DNA from: Pseudomonas migulae NBRC 103157 | Lineage (GTDB): Bacteria > Pseudomonadota > Gammaproteobacteria > Pseudomonadales > Pseudomonadaceae | DNA: 64,000 bases | Direction: 5' to 3' | NCBI RefSeq assembly: GCF_002091715.1 | Contig: NZ_BDAG01000002.1 | Coordinates: 219,292 to 283,291 of the forward strand | Part shown: positions 8,966 through 20,390 of the stretch, piece after piece | How the letters are laid out: every line of letters begins with the position of its first letter | Position numbering within the stretch: position 1 is the first letter of the stretch | Notes under the pieces: generated by a model | The model's database searches: none | What the model saw: the letters and a program-made list of their open reading frames with translations, nothing else | What the model was told of the DNA's origin: nothing | Position numbers and translations under genes: made by a program

Positions 8966-10256
8966 TTGCCGCTTCCTCCGTGGAGCGCCGGGCCAGCCAT
9001 TCAAGGGCCTCGGCAACACAATAAAATGATCCGAACAACAGAATCTCGTCGTCGCTCGTCGCCAGTGCGCACTGCCCTTCCAGGGCGGAAGCCACACTGT
9101 CATAGGACGCTACCGACGCACCAAGGTTCTGCAACGCCCCGTGCAAGTCGGCAACCGGTCGCGCCCGCGGTGAATCCAGCGGTGCAACAGCCCAGTGCTG
9201 GACACTAGCATTCAATTCGCCAACAACACCATCCAGGTCCTTGTCCGCCAGCAATCCAAACACCGCCAGACGCTTGCCGACCGGTGGCCGGGCAGCCAGG
9301 CGACGAGCCAGATACTCGGCCGCATGAGGGTTATGCCCCACATCCAGCAACAGGTTCAGACGCTTGCCCTGCCAGTCGAACTGTCGGCGATCGAGACGCC
9401 CGACCACTTTCGTGGCTTTCAGGGCCTCAATGATTTGCGTATCCACCCAAGGCAAACCGAGCAGCAGATAGGCTTGCAACGCCAGTGCGGCGTTTTCCAT
9501 CGGCAGATCGAGCAACGGCAAATCCCGCAGCTCGACTGCTCGCCCTTGAGCGTCAAGACCGCGCCATTGCCAATTGTGATCGGTCACGCCGAGATCAAAA
9601 TCACGCCCACGCAGGAAAAACGGGCAAGCCAGCTCGCGCGCCTTGTCCAGCAGAGGCTGAGGAGGATTCAGATCACCACAGAGCGCAGGCGCGCCCTGGC
9701 GGAAGATGCCGGCTTTCTCAAAAGCCACGGATTCACGAGTGTCGCCCAGATAATCGGCGTGATCAACGCCGATGCTGGTCACCAGCGCCATGTCGGCATC
9801 CACCACGTTGACCGTGTCCAGACGCCCACCCAGGCCGACTTCAAGCACCACGGCATCCAGCGCAGACCGCTGAAACAGCCAGAACGCCGCCAGGGTGCCC
9901 ATCTCGAAATACGTCAGGGACGTCTCGCCACGACCCGCCTCTACCGCAGCGAAGGCTTCGCACAGCTCGGCGTCAGTCGCTTCGACGCCGTTGACCTGCA
10001 CCCGTTCGTTGTAACGCAGCAGGTGCGGAGAATTGTAGACACCGACTTTCAGACCCTGCGCCCGCAACAACGAAGCCACGAATGCACAGGTAGAACCCTT
10101 GCCGTTGGTGCCGGTGACCGTGATCACCCGAGGCGCCGGCTTGCCCAGCCCCATGCGGGACGCTACCTGTTGCGAGCGCTCAAGGCCCATGTCGATGGCC
10201 GAAGGGTGCAACTGCTCAAGGTAGGCGAGCCACTCGCCAAGGGTACGCTCAGTCAT
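8949..10256 (-). CDS. folC: Bifunctional dihydrofolate synthase / folylpolyglutamate synthase (FolC)
   Basis: A 435-residue cytosolic Mur-ligase-family enzyme that adds glutamate to dihydropteroate and to folates. The ATP-binding P-loop is [13 protein letters not shown] near residue 46. The following region [16 protein letters not shown], the metal/carbamate region, and the C-terminal [13 protein letters not shown] are all typical. It starts four bases inside the end of accD (ATGA-type overlap), and the SPOR gene begins inside its 3' end. This is therefore a tightly packed accD-folC-dedD operon. Confidence 0.96.
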   Translation of the reverse strand: MTERTLGEWLAYLEQLHPSAIDMGLERSQQVASRMGLGKPAPRVITVTGTNGKGSTCAFVASLLRAQGLKVGVYNSPHLLRYNERVQVNGVEATDAELCEAFAAVEAGRGETSLTYFEMGTLAAFWLFQRSALDAVVLEVGLGGRLDTVNVVDADMALVTSIGVDHADYLGDTRESVAFEKAGIFRQGAPALCGDLNPPQPLLDKARELACPFFLRGRDFDLGVTDHNWQWRGLDAQGRAVELRDLPLLDLPMENAALALQAYLLLGLPWVDTQIIEALKATKVVGRLDRRQFDWQGKRLNLLLDVGHNPHAAEYLARRLAARPPVGKRLAVFGLLADKDLDGVVGELNASVQHWAVAPLDSPRARPVADLHGALQNLGASVASYDSVASALEGQCALATSDDEILLFGSFYCVAEALEWLARRSTEEAANGIAG

Positions 10257-11173
10257 ATGTTGGCAGGCACCGGCGGAACCACGATCGGCTCGATGGGTGC
10301 CGCGACGAATTTCGGCGTCGGCTTGCCGGTCAGTTGCGCCAGCAGGTTGCCCAGGCGTGGACGCAGTTCCTGACGGTGAATGATCATGTCGATCGCACCA
10401 TGCTCCAGCAGGAATTCGCTGCGCTGGAAGCCTTCCGGCAGTTTTTCGCGAACGGTTTGCTCGATCACGCGCGGACCGGCGAAGCCGATCAGGGCTTTCG
10501 GCTCGCCGACGATGACGTCGCCGAGCATCGCCAGGCTGGCGGAAACGCCGCCGTAGACCGGGTCGGTCAGCACGGAGATGAACGGAATGCCCTCTTCACG
10601 CAGACGCGCCAGCACCGCGGAAGTCTTGGCCATTTGCATCAGGGAAATCAGGGCTTCCTGCATCCGCGCGCCACCGGAAGCGGCAAAGCAGATCATCGGG
10701 CATTTGTTTTCCAGGGCGTAGTTGGCGGCGCGCACGAAGCGCTCACCGACGATGGCGCCCATGGAACCGCCCATGAAGGAGAATTCGAAGGCCGAAACCA
10801 CCACCGGCATACCCAGCAGCGTGCCACTCATGGAGATCAGCGCGTCTTTCTCGCCAGTCTGCTTTTGCGCAGCGGTCAGACGGTCCTTGTACTTCTTGCC
10901 GTCACGGAATTTCAGGCGGTCGACCGGCTCCAGGTCCGCACCCAGCTCGCTGCGGCCTTCGGCGTCGAGGAAAATGTCGATACGGGCGCGTGCGCCGATA
11001 CGCATGTGGTGGTTGCACTTGGGGCAAACGTCCAGGGTCTTTTCCAGCTCCGGACGATACAGCACAGCCTCGCAAGACGGGCATTTGTGCCACAGACCTT
11101 CAGGCACCGAGCTCTTCTTGACCTCGGAACGCATGATCGAAGGGATCAGTTTGTCTACTAACCAGTTGCTCAT
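10253..11173 (-). CDS. accD: Acetyl-CoA carboxylase carboxyltransferase subunit beta (AccD)
   Basis: A 306-residue subunit that, with AccA, transfers the carboxyl group from biotin to acetyl-CoA to make malonyl-CoA for fatty acid synthesis. The start at 11173 gives [15 protein letters not shown], the usual N-terminus, with AAGAAAG upstream. A four-cysteine zinc ribbon spans about residues 27-49 (CPSC...CPKC). The crotonase-like core has SGGARMQE and [13 protein letters not shown] longer upstream reading frame is non-coding. Confidence 0.96.
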   Translation of the reverse strand: MSNWLVDKLIPSIMRSEVKKSSVPEGLWHKCPSCEAVLYRPELEKTLDVCPKCNHHMRIGARARIDIFLDAEGRSELGADLEPVDRLKFRDGKKYKDRLTAAQKQTGEKDALISMSGTLLGMPVVVSAFEFSFMGGSMGAIVGERFVRAANYALENKCPMICFAASGGARMQEALISLMQMAKTSAVLARLREEGIPFISVLTDPVYGGVSASLAMLGDVIVGEPKALIGFAGPRVIEQTVREKLPEGFQRSEFLLEHGAIDMIIHRQELRPRLGNLLAQLTGKPTPKFVAAPIEPIVVPPVPANI

Positions 11174-11382
11174 GCTTTCTTTCTCCAGTACCGGCGGCCC
11201 GAACGCTCTGGTTCGCAGCCCCGCGTATGCCCTTGAGCTAAATTCATGTGTGTGGCGATGATCGGTGGATGGCCGGGTCAGTGAAGCGTGACCTGCGTAC
11301 AACCCATCAATCCTCAGCCGTGCCTGCTTTGTGCAGCGCAGTGCATTTTGGGACGGCGGCAGTCTGCCAGCCGTCACATCGA

Positions 11383-11483
11383 CGTAGGAGCTGTCGAGTG
11401 AAACGAGGCTGCGATCTTTTGATCTTGCTTGTCGAAAACCAAAGTCAAAAGATCGCAGCCTCGTTTCACTGGACAGCTCCTAC
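11383..11483. repeat. Inverted repeat, AAGATCGCAGCCT family
   Basis: GTAGGAGCTGTCGAGTGAAA...GCGATCTTTTGATC is followed by its inverted copy ending in CAGCTCCTAC. The outer arms contain the GTAGGAGCTG motif common in Pseudomonas intergenic repeats. A related element is at 27.7 kb and a degenerate one at 32.2 kb. It occupies most of the 306-base gap between trpF and accD, in which no gene is visible. Confidence 0.85.
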
Positions 11484-12103
11484 AAGCTGCTGCGTACCGC
11501 GTTAATGAATGCCTGAATCTTTGCGTGATCCTTGATGCCCTTGCTCGCCTCCACCCCACCACTGACGTCTACGGCATACGGCCGAACCCTTGCAATCGCT
11601 TCGGCGACGTTATCCGGCGTCAAGCCGCCCGCCAGGATGATCGGCTTGCTCAAGCCTTGCGGTATCAGAGACCAGTCGAATGCTTCGCCGGTTCCGCCGG
11701 GTACGCCTTCAACGTAGGTGTCGAGCAGGATACCGCTGGCGCTTGGAAACGCATCGCATGCCGCCGCGATATCGTCGCCGGCCTTGACCCGCAGCGCCTT
11801 GATGTACGGTCGATGCCAGCCTTCACAGTCGGCAGCGGTTTCGTCGCCGTGGAACTGCAACAGGTCCAGCGGTACGGCGTCGAGCAACTCTCCCAACTCG
11901 CAGCGGCTGACGTTGACGAACAAGCCCACAGTGGTCACGAACGGCGGCAGCGCCTTGATGATGTCGCGCGCCTGCTGGAACGTCACGGCCCGCGGGCTCT
12001 TGGCGTAAAACACAAACCCGATCGCATCCGCGCCAGCCTCGACCGCCGCCAACGCATCTTCTATGCGGGTAATCCCGCAAATCTTGCTGCGAACGGCTGA
12101 CAT
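11480..12103 (-). CDS. trpF: Phosphoribosylanthranilate isomerase (TrpF)
   Basis: A 207-residue TIM-barrel enzyme catalysing the Amadori rearrangement of phosphoribosylanthranilate in tryptophan synthesis. The catalytic cysteine is in RSKICGITR near residue 9. Further motifs are [22 protein letters not shown], and the phosphate-binding [11 protein letters not shown] with DVSGGVE near the end. The stop codon lies inside the outer arm of the adjacent intergenic repeat, so the repeat closely abuts the gene. Confidence 0.96.
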   Translation of the reverse strand: MSAVRSKICGITRIEDALAAVEAGADAIGFVFYAKSPRAVTFQQARDIIKALPPFVTTVGLFVNVSRCELGELLDAVPLDLLQFHGDETAADCEGWHRPYIKALRVKAGDDIAAACDAFPSASGILLDTYVEGVPGGTGEAFDWSLIPQGLSKPIILAGGLTPDNVAEAIARVRPYAVDVSGGVEASKGIKDHAKIQAFINAVRSSL

Positions 12104-12166
12104 GTCGATAAAACCTCAGGGCAAATCCGGGAAAGTCCCGGATGGTAACAAATGCGTTCGAGGGCG

Positions 12167-13021
12167 TCAGCCGTCAAGTTCGGCGAAACCGGTCAGGAAG
12201 TGTGGACCAATGTAACGCTCGGGCAATTCGAACTCGTCGCGGTACTCGACCTGCACCAGATACAGGCCGAACGGATGCGCCGTCACCCCGCCGGAACGGC
12301 GAACCCGGCTCTCCAGCACTTCTTTCATCCACTCCACCGGACGCTCGCCGGCGCCAATGGTCATCAGTACGCCGGCAATGTTGCGCACCATGTGGTGCAG
12401 GAAGGCGCTGGCGCGAATGTCCAGCACGATCATCTTGCCGTGGCGCGTGACGCGCAGGTGATGCAGTTCCTTGATCGGCGACTTGGCCTGGCACTGACCC
12501 GCACGGAAAGCGCTGAAGTCGTGGGTGCCGACCAGGTATTGCGCGGCCTCGGCCATGCGCTCGACGTCGAGGGGACGGTGATTCCAGGTGATTTCTTCGT
12601 TCAGGTGCGCCGGGCGGATCTGATCGTTGTAGATCACGTAGCGATAACGCCGGGCGATGGCCTTGAACCGCGCATGAAAATGCGCCGGCATGACCTTGGC
12701 CCAGCTGACACTGACGTCGTGGGGCAAGTTGATGTTGGCGCCCATGACCCAGGCTTTCATCGAGCGCTCGACCTGCGTGTCGAAATGCACCACCTGACCG
12801 CAGGCATGCACGCCCGCGTCCGTACGCCCGGCGCAGAGCAGCGACACCGGTGAGTCGGCGACTTTGGACAAGGCCTTTTCCAGGGTTTCCTGCACCGTGA
12901 GCACACCGGACGCCTGACGCTGCCAGCCGCGAAAGCGCGAGCCTTTGTATTCAACGCCCAAGGCGATGCGGAAAAAGCCGTCGGCCGCCATTTCGGCGGC
13001 CGGGTTATCTATATTTGCCAA
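12167..13021 (-). CDS. truA: tRNA pseudouridine(38-40) synthase (TruA)
   Basis: Isomerises uridines 38-40 in the anticodon arm. The catalytic aspartate lies in LLCAGRTDAGVHACGQVVHF; the core continues with HARFKAIARRYRY and a C-terminal HHMVRNIAGVLM. The start is uncertain. A TTG at 13021 gives about 284 residues, and an ATG at 12991 (MAADGFFRIALG) gives 274; neither has a clear Shine-Dalgarno. Protein identity is not in doubt. It lies between fimV and trpF, as in other pseudomonads. Confidence 0.92.
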   Translation of the reverse strand: MANIDNPAAEMAADGFFRIALGVEYKGSRFRGWQRQASGVLTVQETLEKALSKVADSPVSLLCAGRTDAGVHACGQVVHFDTQVERSMKAWVMGANINLPHDVSVSWAKVMPAHFHARFKAIARRYRYVIYNDQIRPAHLNEEITWNHRPLDVERMAEAAQYLVGTHDFSAFRAGQCQAKSPIKELHHLRVTRHGKMIVLDIRASAFLHHMVRNIAGVLMTIGAGERPVEWMKEVLESRVRRSGGVTAHPFGLYLVQVEYRDEFELPERYIGPHFLTGFAELDG

Positions 13022-13176
13022 GGAGTGACAGCCTGCTGATGTACGCAAAGGCGGGTATTATAAGGCCGTCGGACCGGGACGCCAGAGGCGTGTGATGTTT
13101 GTGCCGTTGCAGCCCCCATGCAGACTTCGCTATATAGATACCTATACAACGAAAAACAGAAACCCACCGAGACCTG

Positions 13177-13839
13177 ATGATGACTGCACTCCTCAAAGAA
13201 GCCGTCGGCCTGGCTTACAGCCTGGAAGGCATGCTGCATGCCAAACGCAAGACGTGGGAAGCCATCGACGAGATGGCCCGACGCATCAAACCCGGCATGC
13301 GCGAATCCGAGGCGCTGGCCATGAGCCTTGACGTATTGAACGAGCTGGGGATGGACCGCATCTGGCACCCCTCGAAGATCCGTTTTGGCGAAAACACCCT
13401 GAAAACCTTCAAGCAACGCTCTGAAGGCGATCCGGTACTGGCTGAGAACGACATTTTCTTTATCGATCTCGGCGTAGTCTGGGATCGCCACGAAGGCGAC
13501 TCTGGCGCAACGTTTGTCGTCGGCGACGATCCCGAGATGAAGGCATGCGCGGCGGCAGCCAAGACGTTGTTCGATCAGGTTCACGATTACTGGCGCACCC
13601 GGCAGGTGGCCGGCCTCGAGCTGTACCGTTATGCCGACGAGCAGGCGACGGCGATGGGCTGGAAGCTGAACCTGGAGATCAAGGGGCACCGGGTCAGTGA
13701 TTTTCCCCATGCGATTTACCGTGCCGGGGATTTGGGCAATTTTGAGGAGTGCCCGAATGTCGGGCTGTGGATTCTGGAAATCCAGATCGCCCACCCTACC
13801 CGGCCGTTTGGTGCGTTTTATGAGGATTTGTTGGCTTAA
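13177..13839 (+). CDS. M24-family (creatinase/aminopeptidase-like) protein
   Basis: A 220-residue single-domain protein with the pita-bread fold signature of M24 metallopeptidases. Candidate metal ligands are spread in the family order: D in FFIDLGVVW, D in HEGDSGATF, H in IKGHRVSD, E in WILEIQI, and E in AFYEDLL. It is much shorter than Xaa-Pro aminopeptidase and lacks its N-terminal domain, so the real substrate is open. Two in-frame ATGs (13177, 13180) are both possible. It stands alone on the plus strand between divergent truA and convergent fimV. Confidence 0.8.
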   Translation: MMTALLKEAVGLAYSLEGMLHAKRKTWEAIDEMARRIKPGMRESEALAMSLDVLNELGMDRIWHPSKIRFGENTLKTFKQRSEGDPVLAENDIFFIDLGVVWDRHEGDSGATFVVGDDPEMKACAAAAKTLFDQVHDYWRTRQVAGLELYRYADEQATAMGWKLNLEIKGHRVSDFPHAIYRAGDLGNFEECPNVGLWILEIQIAHPTRPFGAFYEDLLA

Positions 13840-13895
13840 GAAAATCGAATCTGGGAGCGGGCGTGCTCCCAGAGGGGTATTGCGGTGATCCAGAA

Positions 13896-13931
13896 ACAAA
13901 AACGGCAGCCTCAAAGGGCTGCCGTTTTTTT
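13896..13931. terminator. Bidirectional terminator between the M24 gene and fimV
   Basis: The stem CGGCAGCC/GGGCTGCCG with A and T tracts on both sides lies between two convergent genes, so it can end both transcripts. Confidence 0.85.
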
Positions 13932-13947
13932 ACGCTTTTTCGATCAC

Positions 13948-16590
13948 TCAAGCCAGACGCGAAAGCATTTCCTTGGCTTCGCTCTTCTGACCCGCATCAC
14001 CCTCGGTCACGACTTCGTTGAGGATGTCCCGTGCGCCGTCGGCGTCGCCCATGTCGATGTAGGCCTGGGCCAGGTCAAGTTTGGTGGCGACTTCGTCGGT
14101 GCCGGAGAGGAAATCGAATTCCGGCTCGTCAGCGGCGGAAGCCAATGCGTCTTCTGCCGTAAAGGACGGTTCGCCAATGGTCTGGGACAGACGATCCAGC
14201 TCGGCGTTGACGTCATCCAGTTCAGCCGCGAATGCATCCGGAGCGTCCATTTCATCGGCCAGCGACAGATCGAAATCCGCCGGCAGCTCCAGATCATCCA
14301 GCGCTACCTCGGGAGTGGCCGGCACTTCAGCGGCAGGCAAGTCCTTGACGTCATCATCCAGGCTCAACAGGAAATCGTCTTCAGCGAGGATCCCCGGCGA
14401 CGCATCCCCACCGAGGTCCATGTCCAGATCGAAGTCCGACAGGTCGTCGAGGTTTTCCTTGATTTCAGTCTGCTGCGCCAGCACCGACTCAAAGCTCAGG
14501 TCGTCGTCCAGCGGGAAATCGTCCAGTTCGGCCAAAGCTTCTGGCGAAGGCGTCGGCTCAGGTGCAGCCACCGCCGGAGAAGCGTTTTCCAGATCATCCA
14601 GACTCAGATCAAACGCGCTGTCGAAGTCGTCATCAGCCAGGGCCGGTGCCGGTTCTTCGGGCTCGTCCTTCAACAGATCCTGAACGTATTGGGCGTCCAG
14701 TTCCGCAGCGACAGCCGCAGCAGCCAGACCACCCGCCACGACGACGGCCATGGCCGGGAAGCGACTTTTCAGCTCTTCGACACGGGCGAAGTTTTCGCCG
14801 TTGGCCACGAGCTGACGCTCCTGAGCCACGAACGCATCGCGATCGCCCTGCTGACCGTAGACTTCCATCAGCTTCAGACGCAGGTCACTGCGCTGAGGTT
14901 CTTGTTTGATGCCCTCTTCCAGCAACGCAGCAGCCTGATTCAGGCGACCGGCGGCCATGTGCGATTGCGCCTTGGTCAGCACGTCGTCATCGCGATCAGC
15001 GGCAGGCGCGACCAGTGGCGCAGCGATCGGCGGCGTTACCACCACGGGCTCAATCACTGGAGCTGGAGCTGGAGCTGGCGCTGGAGCCGGGGTCGGCGCA
15101 GGTGCAGGGGCCGGCGCGGTCGCGAGTTTCACGCTTGGCGGCGGCACTTCCAGACCTTCGAAGCTGCTTTCAGGCAAGTCCAGATCAGCAGAGAATTCCT
15201 GCTCCTCGGACAACGCCCGGGCCATGCGCAGGTGTTTTTCGGCTTCCTGCTGGGCTTTGCGGCGACGGGCCAGCAACAGCAGCAACAGCAGCAGAACCAC
15301 CGCCCCGCCACCGACCATGCCCAGCAACCACGGATTGGTCAGCAGTTCGTTGAACTTCTGGTCGTCGGATGTTGCAGGCGCTGGCTCGGCTGGCGTCTCG
15401 GCCGGGGCCGGCGTTGCTTCAGGGGCCGCAGCCGAAGGCGCTGGCGTTGCCGGCGCGCCGTCGACAGGCGCAGGGCTCAATTCGGCCGAGATGGCCGGCG
15501 CCGTGGTCGCAGCAGCCGGCGCACCCGCAGCACCTTCAGCCTGCAATTTGGCCAGTTGATTGTTCTTCAGCTCGATCAGGCGCTGCAGCTTGTCCAGCTG
15601 GCTTTGCAGATCGGTCATGCGGCTTTTCAGTTCAGCGTTGTCACGACGGGTCGTGTCGAGGCTTTCCTGGGTCACGGCCAGCTTGTTGCTCAAGGCTTTG
15701 GCATCGCCTGCTGCACCTTTGCTACCCGCTTTGCCGGACTCGGCGGACACCAGGCTCAAATTGTCCCTGGCAGGCTGCGCAGGAGCACCTTCACTGCGAG
15801 CGCGTTTGGTCGCGTCGAGTTGCTGCTGCCCTGTTCCAGGCTTGGCGACATAGCGACGGCCCTGACGCCACGCGGTGTTCTGCGCGGCGACTTCAGCAAT
15901 GGCCTTGGGTTGCGGCACGCTGGTGGCCTGTGTCTGATCCGGCAGGCGCAGGACCTGACCGGTCTTCAGCAGGTTGATGTTGCCGTTGATGAAGGCATCC
16001 GGGTTCAGCGCCTGGATGGCCAGCATGGTTTGCTGAACCGAGCCGCCATTACGCGCCTTCGCGGCGATTTCCCACAGGGTATCGCGCGGCGTGGTGGTGT
16101 ATTGGGTCGGCTTGGAGGCGCCGGTCACGGGAGAAGTGACCGTCTGGGTCGGTGCCGGTTGCGCAGCCGCTTCAGCGGTTTGCGGCGAGAATTTGGACGG
16201 ATCGAGCAGCACGCTGTAATCGCGCAACAGGCGACCGTTGGGCCACATCACCTGAACCAGGAATTTCACCATCGGTTCGGACAACGGCTTGCTGGACGTC
16301 ACACGCAGGACGCTTTTGCCACTGGCGTTAAGCACCGGGGTGAAGCTCAGGTCGTTGAGAAACGCCTGGCGATCGACACCGGCCTTGGCGAAATCTTCCG
16401 GCGACGCCAGGCTCGGCACCACTTCGGCAGCGGTGAGGTCCTTGACGTCGAGCAGCTCGATTTCTGCTACCAGCGGCTGGTTCAGCGACGATTTCAGGGT
16501 CAATTCCCCGAGCCCGAGCGCATGCGCCATACCGGAGGACAGCGCCGAGGCGGCCGCTATTGCTAACACCAGTTTGCGAACTTGAACCAT
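13948..16590 (-). CDS. fimV: FimV, LysM-containing polar hub / motility protein
   Basis: An 880-residue inner-membrane protein which in Pseudomonas organises the cell pole for type IV pili, twitching and type II secretion. Visible parts are a signal peptide (to about residue 25), the conserved FimV N-terminal region beginning LGELTLKSSLNQPLVAEIEL, and a LysM domain at about 165-225 that binds peptidoglycan. A coiled coil lies near 305-350, and Pro/Ala-rich stretches flank one transmembrane helix near 418-437. A long acidic cytoplasmic region with TPR-like parts follows, ending in the C-terminal FimV motif (LDLAQAYIDMGDADGARDIL). Acidic and Pro/Ala repeats make length variable between strains. 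Confidence 0.95.
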   Translation of the reverse strand: MVQVRKLVLAIAAASALSSGMAHALGLGELTLKSSLNQPLVAEIELLDVKDLTAAEVVPSLASPEDFAKAGVDRQAFLNDLSFTPVLNASGKSVLRVTSSKPLSEPMVKFLVQVMWPNGRLLRDYSVLLDPSKFSPQTAEAAAQPAPTQTVTSPVTGASKPTQYTTTPRDTLWEIAAKARNGGSVQQTMLAIQALNPDAFINGNINLLKTGQVLRLPDQTQATSVPQPKAIAEVAAQNTAWRQGRRYVAKPGTGQQQLDATKRARSEGAPAQPARDNLSLVSAESGKAGSKGAAGDAKALSNKLAVTQESLDTTRRDNAELKSRMTDLQSQLDKLQRLIELKNNQLAKLQAEGAAGAPAAATTAPAISAELSPAPVDGAPATPAPSAAAPEATPAPAETPAEPAPATSDDQKFNELLTNPWLLGMVGGGAVVLLLLLLLLARRRKAQQEAEKHLRMARALSEEQEFSADLDLPESSFEGLEVPPPSVKLATAPAPAPAPTPAPAPAPAPAPVIEPVVVTPPIAAPLVAPAADRDDDVLTKAQSHMAAGRLNQAAALLEEGIKQEPQRSDLRLKLMEVYGQQGDRDAFVAQERQLVANGENFARVEELKSRFPAMAVVVAGGLAAAAVAAELDAQYVQDLLKDEPEEPAPALADDDFDSAFDLSLDDLENASPAVAAPEPTPSPEALAELDDFPLDDDLSFESVLAQQTEIKENLDDLSDFDLDMDLGGDASPGILAEDDFLLSLDDDVKDLPAAEVPATPEVALDDLELPADFDLSLADEMDAPDAFAAELDDVNAELDRLSQTIGEPSFTAEDALASAADEPEFDFLSGTDEVATKLDLAQAYIDMGDADGARDILNEVVTEGDAGQKSEAKEMLSRLA

Positions 16591-16798
16591 AGCCTCATCC
16601 TTTGTCTGAACATTCCTCGGCCAGCGAGAAGGTGTTGATAGTCGCTGCCGTAAGGCATTGCGCGCGGCGGCGAAGGGTCGTCGCGCGCGATCATTTCTTT
16701 CATGCCCCGGAAAGCCCCGCAGGGTGACTCGCCTTCAGCAATCCGGCCAGGCACGGCGCCCGGCCAGAATCATTCTGCAAATTGCTGCCAAGTATCTT

Positions 16799-17809
16799 TT
16801 ACAGCAGGTCTTTTATCAACAATTCAGCCACCTGCACAGCATTGAGCGCCGCGCCTTTGCGTACGTTATCTGACGTCAGCCACAAATTAAGTTCCGACGG
16901 GTCGTCGATTCCAGCCCGAACCCGACCGACGTAGACCACATCCTGCCCCACTGCGTCGCCGACCGCGGTCGGATAATCGCCGGCTTCCACCAGTTCAATC
17001 CCCGGCGCGTCTTCCAGCGCTTCGTTGATTTTCGCCAGGTCCACAGCGCTTGCTGACTGCAAGGTCACGCTAAAGCTATCGCCAAAAAACACCGGGGCTT
17101 GAATGCAAGTGGCGGAAATCTTTAATAAAGGCAAAGCCATGACCTGACGCAGCTCACGCACCAGGCGTTTTTCCAGCAGCGTATGGCCCTGTTCATCCGG
17201 CTTGCCGACTTGCGCCAGCAGGTTGAAAGCCATCTGCCGATCGAAGAAAGTCGGCTCCAGAGGACGCACATTGAGCAGTTCGGCGGTTTGCCGGGCCAGT
17301 TCAGTGACGGCTTCGCGGCCCTGGGCAGAGACGGCCAGACTGGCGGTCACATTGACGCGCTGCAGGTCGAGCAGACCGAGCAACGGTGCGAGCACTACGG
17401 CCAAGGTGGTGGCCGAAGGGCTTGGACTGCTGACCTGGAACGGTTTTTTCAGACCGGCCAACACCTGGGCATTGGCTTCCGGCACCACTTGTGGTGCCTG
17501 ATCGGCCGGCAAGGCGCCCGACAGATCGATCAACGAGCAACCGGCGGCCGTGGCGCGCGAGGCAAAACTCAAGGTCACCGCCGGGCCTGCGGCGAAAAAC
17601 ACCAACTGCACTTTGCTGAAGTCGAACTCGTCCACTTCCCGCACCCGCACGTTCTTGCCGCGAAACGGCACCGAATGCCCGGCGGATTCACTGCTGGCCA
17701 GCAGGTGCAGGTTGCCGACCGGAAAGTCGCGTTCTTCGAGAATCTGCACGAGCGTTTCGCCGACAGTACCGGTGGCGCCGATCACGGCAATATCAAAGGA
17801 CTGGCTCAT
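16799..17809 (-). CDS. Aspartate-semialdehyde dehydrogenase paralogue (Usg-like), probably non-catalytic
   Basis: A 336-residue protein of the ASD fold: an N-terminal nucleotide-binding segment (IAVIGATGTVGETLVQILEE) and the dimerisation domain, close in design to USG-1. I chose the ATG at 17809 (MSQSFDIAVIG). Where active ASD carries the nucleophilic cysteine, this sequence reads VSSPSPSATTLAVVLAP, with serines and no cysteine. Catalysis as an ASD is therefore unlikely. It lies between fimV and asd, a conserved place for this paralogue in pseudomonads; its role is unknown. Confidence 0.88.
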   Translation of the reverse strand: MSQSFDIAVIGATGTVGETLVQILEERDFPVGNLHLLASSESAGHSVPFRGKNVRVREVDEFDFSKVQLVFFAAGPAVTLSFASRATAAGCSLIDLSGALPADQAPQVVPEANAQVLAGLKKPFQVSSPSPSATTLAVVLAPLLGLLDLQRVNVTASLAVSAQGREAVTELARQTAELLNVRPLEPTFFDRQMAFNLLAQVGKPDEQGHTLLEKRLVRELRQVMALPLLKISATCIQAPVFFGDSFSVTLQSASAVDLAKINEALEDAPGIELVEAGDYPTAVGDAVGQDVVYVGRVRAGIDDPSELNLWLTSDNVRKGAALNAVQVAELLIKDLL

Positions 17810-17898
17810 GGTTCTACCTCTGGCGAAACGGGGGGAGCGGCACTTTACCGGGTGGGTGGCGTGCAGGCAATTCGACGGGGAATTTGTAGTGGCTGTAC

Positions 17899-17989
17899 CG
17901 GCCTCATCGCGAGCAAGCCCGCTCCCACATTGACCGTGTGAACACTGGAGATCAAATGTGGGAGCGGGCTTGCTCGCGAAGGCGGCCTG
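17899..17989. repeat. REPIN, GAGCAAGCCCGCTCCCAC family
   Basis: Inverted pair of GCGAGCAAGCCCGCTCCCAC separated by about 30 bases, with outer GGCC arms. Same family as at 3.85 and 36.6 kb. It fills the gap between the ASD paralogue and asd. Confidence 0.9.
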
Positions 17990-18023
17990 CCAGGCACCCA
18001 AAGACTCTCAGGCTGTCGGGAAT

Positions 18024-18060
18024 AAAAAAACCCGCACCTCTTTCAAGGCGCGGGTTCTTT
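18024..18060 (-). terminator. Terminator downstream of asd
   Basis: AACCCGC/GCGGGTT stem followed, in the minus direction, by a run of seven T residues. It lies 16 bases after the asd stop. Confidence 0.85.
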
Positions 18061-18075
18061 GATTACTTCAATCAA

Positions 18076-19188
18076 TCAACGCTCAAGCAGAATCCGCAGC
18101 ATGCGACGCAGCGGCTCGGCCGCGCCCCACAGCAGCTGGTCGCCAACGGTGAACGCGCCGACGAACTGCGAACCCATGTTCAGCTTGCGCAGACGGCCAA
18201 CCGGAACATTCAGGGTGCCGGTGACCTTCGTCGGGCTCAGCTCCTGCATGCTGATGTCGCGGTTGTTCGGCACCAGTTTGACCCAAGGGTTGTGCTGGCT
18301 GATCAGCCCTTCGATGTCGGCGATCGGCACATCTTTGTTCAACTTGATGGTCAACGCCTGGCTGTGGCAGCGCATGGCGCCGATGCGCACGCAGATGCCA
18401 TCCACCGGGATCGGGCTCTTGAAGCGACCGAGGATCTTGTTGGTCTCGGCCTGGGCCTTCCACTCTTCGCGGCTCTGGCCGTTCGGCAGTTCCTTGTCGA
18501 TCCACGGGATCAGGCTGCCGGCCAGCGGTACGCCGAAGTTTTCGGTCGGGTACGCGTCGCTGCGCATGGCTTCGGCTACACGGCGGTCGATGTCGAGGAT
18601 GGCGCTGGCCGGGTCGGCCAGTTGATCGGCGACAGCGGCGTGGGTCGCGCCCATTTGCTTGATCAGTTCACGCATGTTCTGCGCGCCGGCACCGGAGGCC
18701 GCCTGATAAGTCATGGCGCTCATCCACTCGACCAGACCGGCTTCGAACAGACCGCCCAGGCCCATCAGCATCAGGCTGACGGTGCAGTTGCCGCCGATGT
18801 AGTTCTTGGTGCCCGCGTCGAGCTGCTGGTCGATGACCTTGCGGTTCACCGGGTCCAGCACGATCACCGCGTCATCCTGCATGCGCAGGCTGGAAGCGGC
18901 GTCGATCCAGTAACCCTGCCAGCCGGCTTCGCGCAGCTTCGGGAAGACTTCGCTGGTGTAGTCGCCACCCTGGCAGGTCAGAATCACGTCGAGGGTTTTC
19001 AGCTCTTCAATGCTGTAAGCGTCCTTGAGCGGAGCAATGTCCTTGCCCACGGACGGGCCTTGGCCACCGACATTGGAAGTGGTGAAAAACACCGGCTCGA
19101 TAAGATCGAAATCCTGCTCTTCCAGCATCCGCTGCATGAGCACGGAACCGACCATACCGCGCCAACCGATCAGACCTACACGTTTCAT
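18076..19188 (-). CDS. asd: Aspartate-semialdehyde dehydrogenase (Asd)
   Basis: A 370-residue enzyme that reduces aspartyl phosphate to aspartate semialdehyde, the branch point to lysine/diaminopimelate, methionine and threonine. The N-terminal [18 protein letters not shown] binds NADP. The catalytic cysteine is in [14 protein letters not shown] near residue 135. The [14 protein letters not shown] and C-terminal [16 protein letters not shown] motifs are complete. Length matches Gram-negative Asd. It is the functional counterpart of the cysteine-less paralogue downstream. Confidence 0.97.
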   Translation of the reverse strand: MKRVGLIGWRGMVGSVLMQRMLEEQDFDLIEPVFFTTSNVGGQGPSVGKDIAPLKDAYSIEELKTLDVILTCQGGDYTSEVFPKLREAGWQGYWIDAASSLRMQDDAVIVLDPVNRKVIDQQLDAGTKNYIGGNCTVSLMLMGLGGLFEAGLVEWMSAMTYQAASGAGAQNMRELIKQMGATHAAVADQLADPASAILDIDRRVAEAMRSDAYPTENFGVPLAGSLIPWIDKELPNGQSREEWKAQAETNKILGRFKSPIPVDGICVRIGAMRCHSQALTIKLNKDVPIADIEGLISQHNPWVKLVPNNRDISMQELSPTKVTGTLNVPVGRLRKLNMGSQFVGAFTVGDQLLWGAAEPLRRMLRILLER

Positions 19189-19256
19189 CGCAACTACACC
19201 TTCTTGAAAAGTGGGCCGCTGCTTTCGAAGTGGAAAGTGGCAGCGGGCCCGAGAGA

Positions 19257-20339
<1,083 letters not shown>

Positions 20340-20390
20340 GCTTTCCTCATGTCATCAGTCGGAGCGCCCTGAGGCGCTCCCGGAAAAATT

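Noticed and set aside
13885..16566. 893-codon plus-strand frame
   Set aside because: Antisense of fimV. It is long only because fimV codons are GC-rich and repetitive; its own product is Arg/Gln-rich with no domain.
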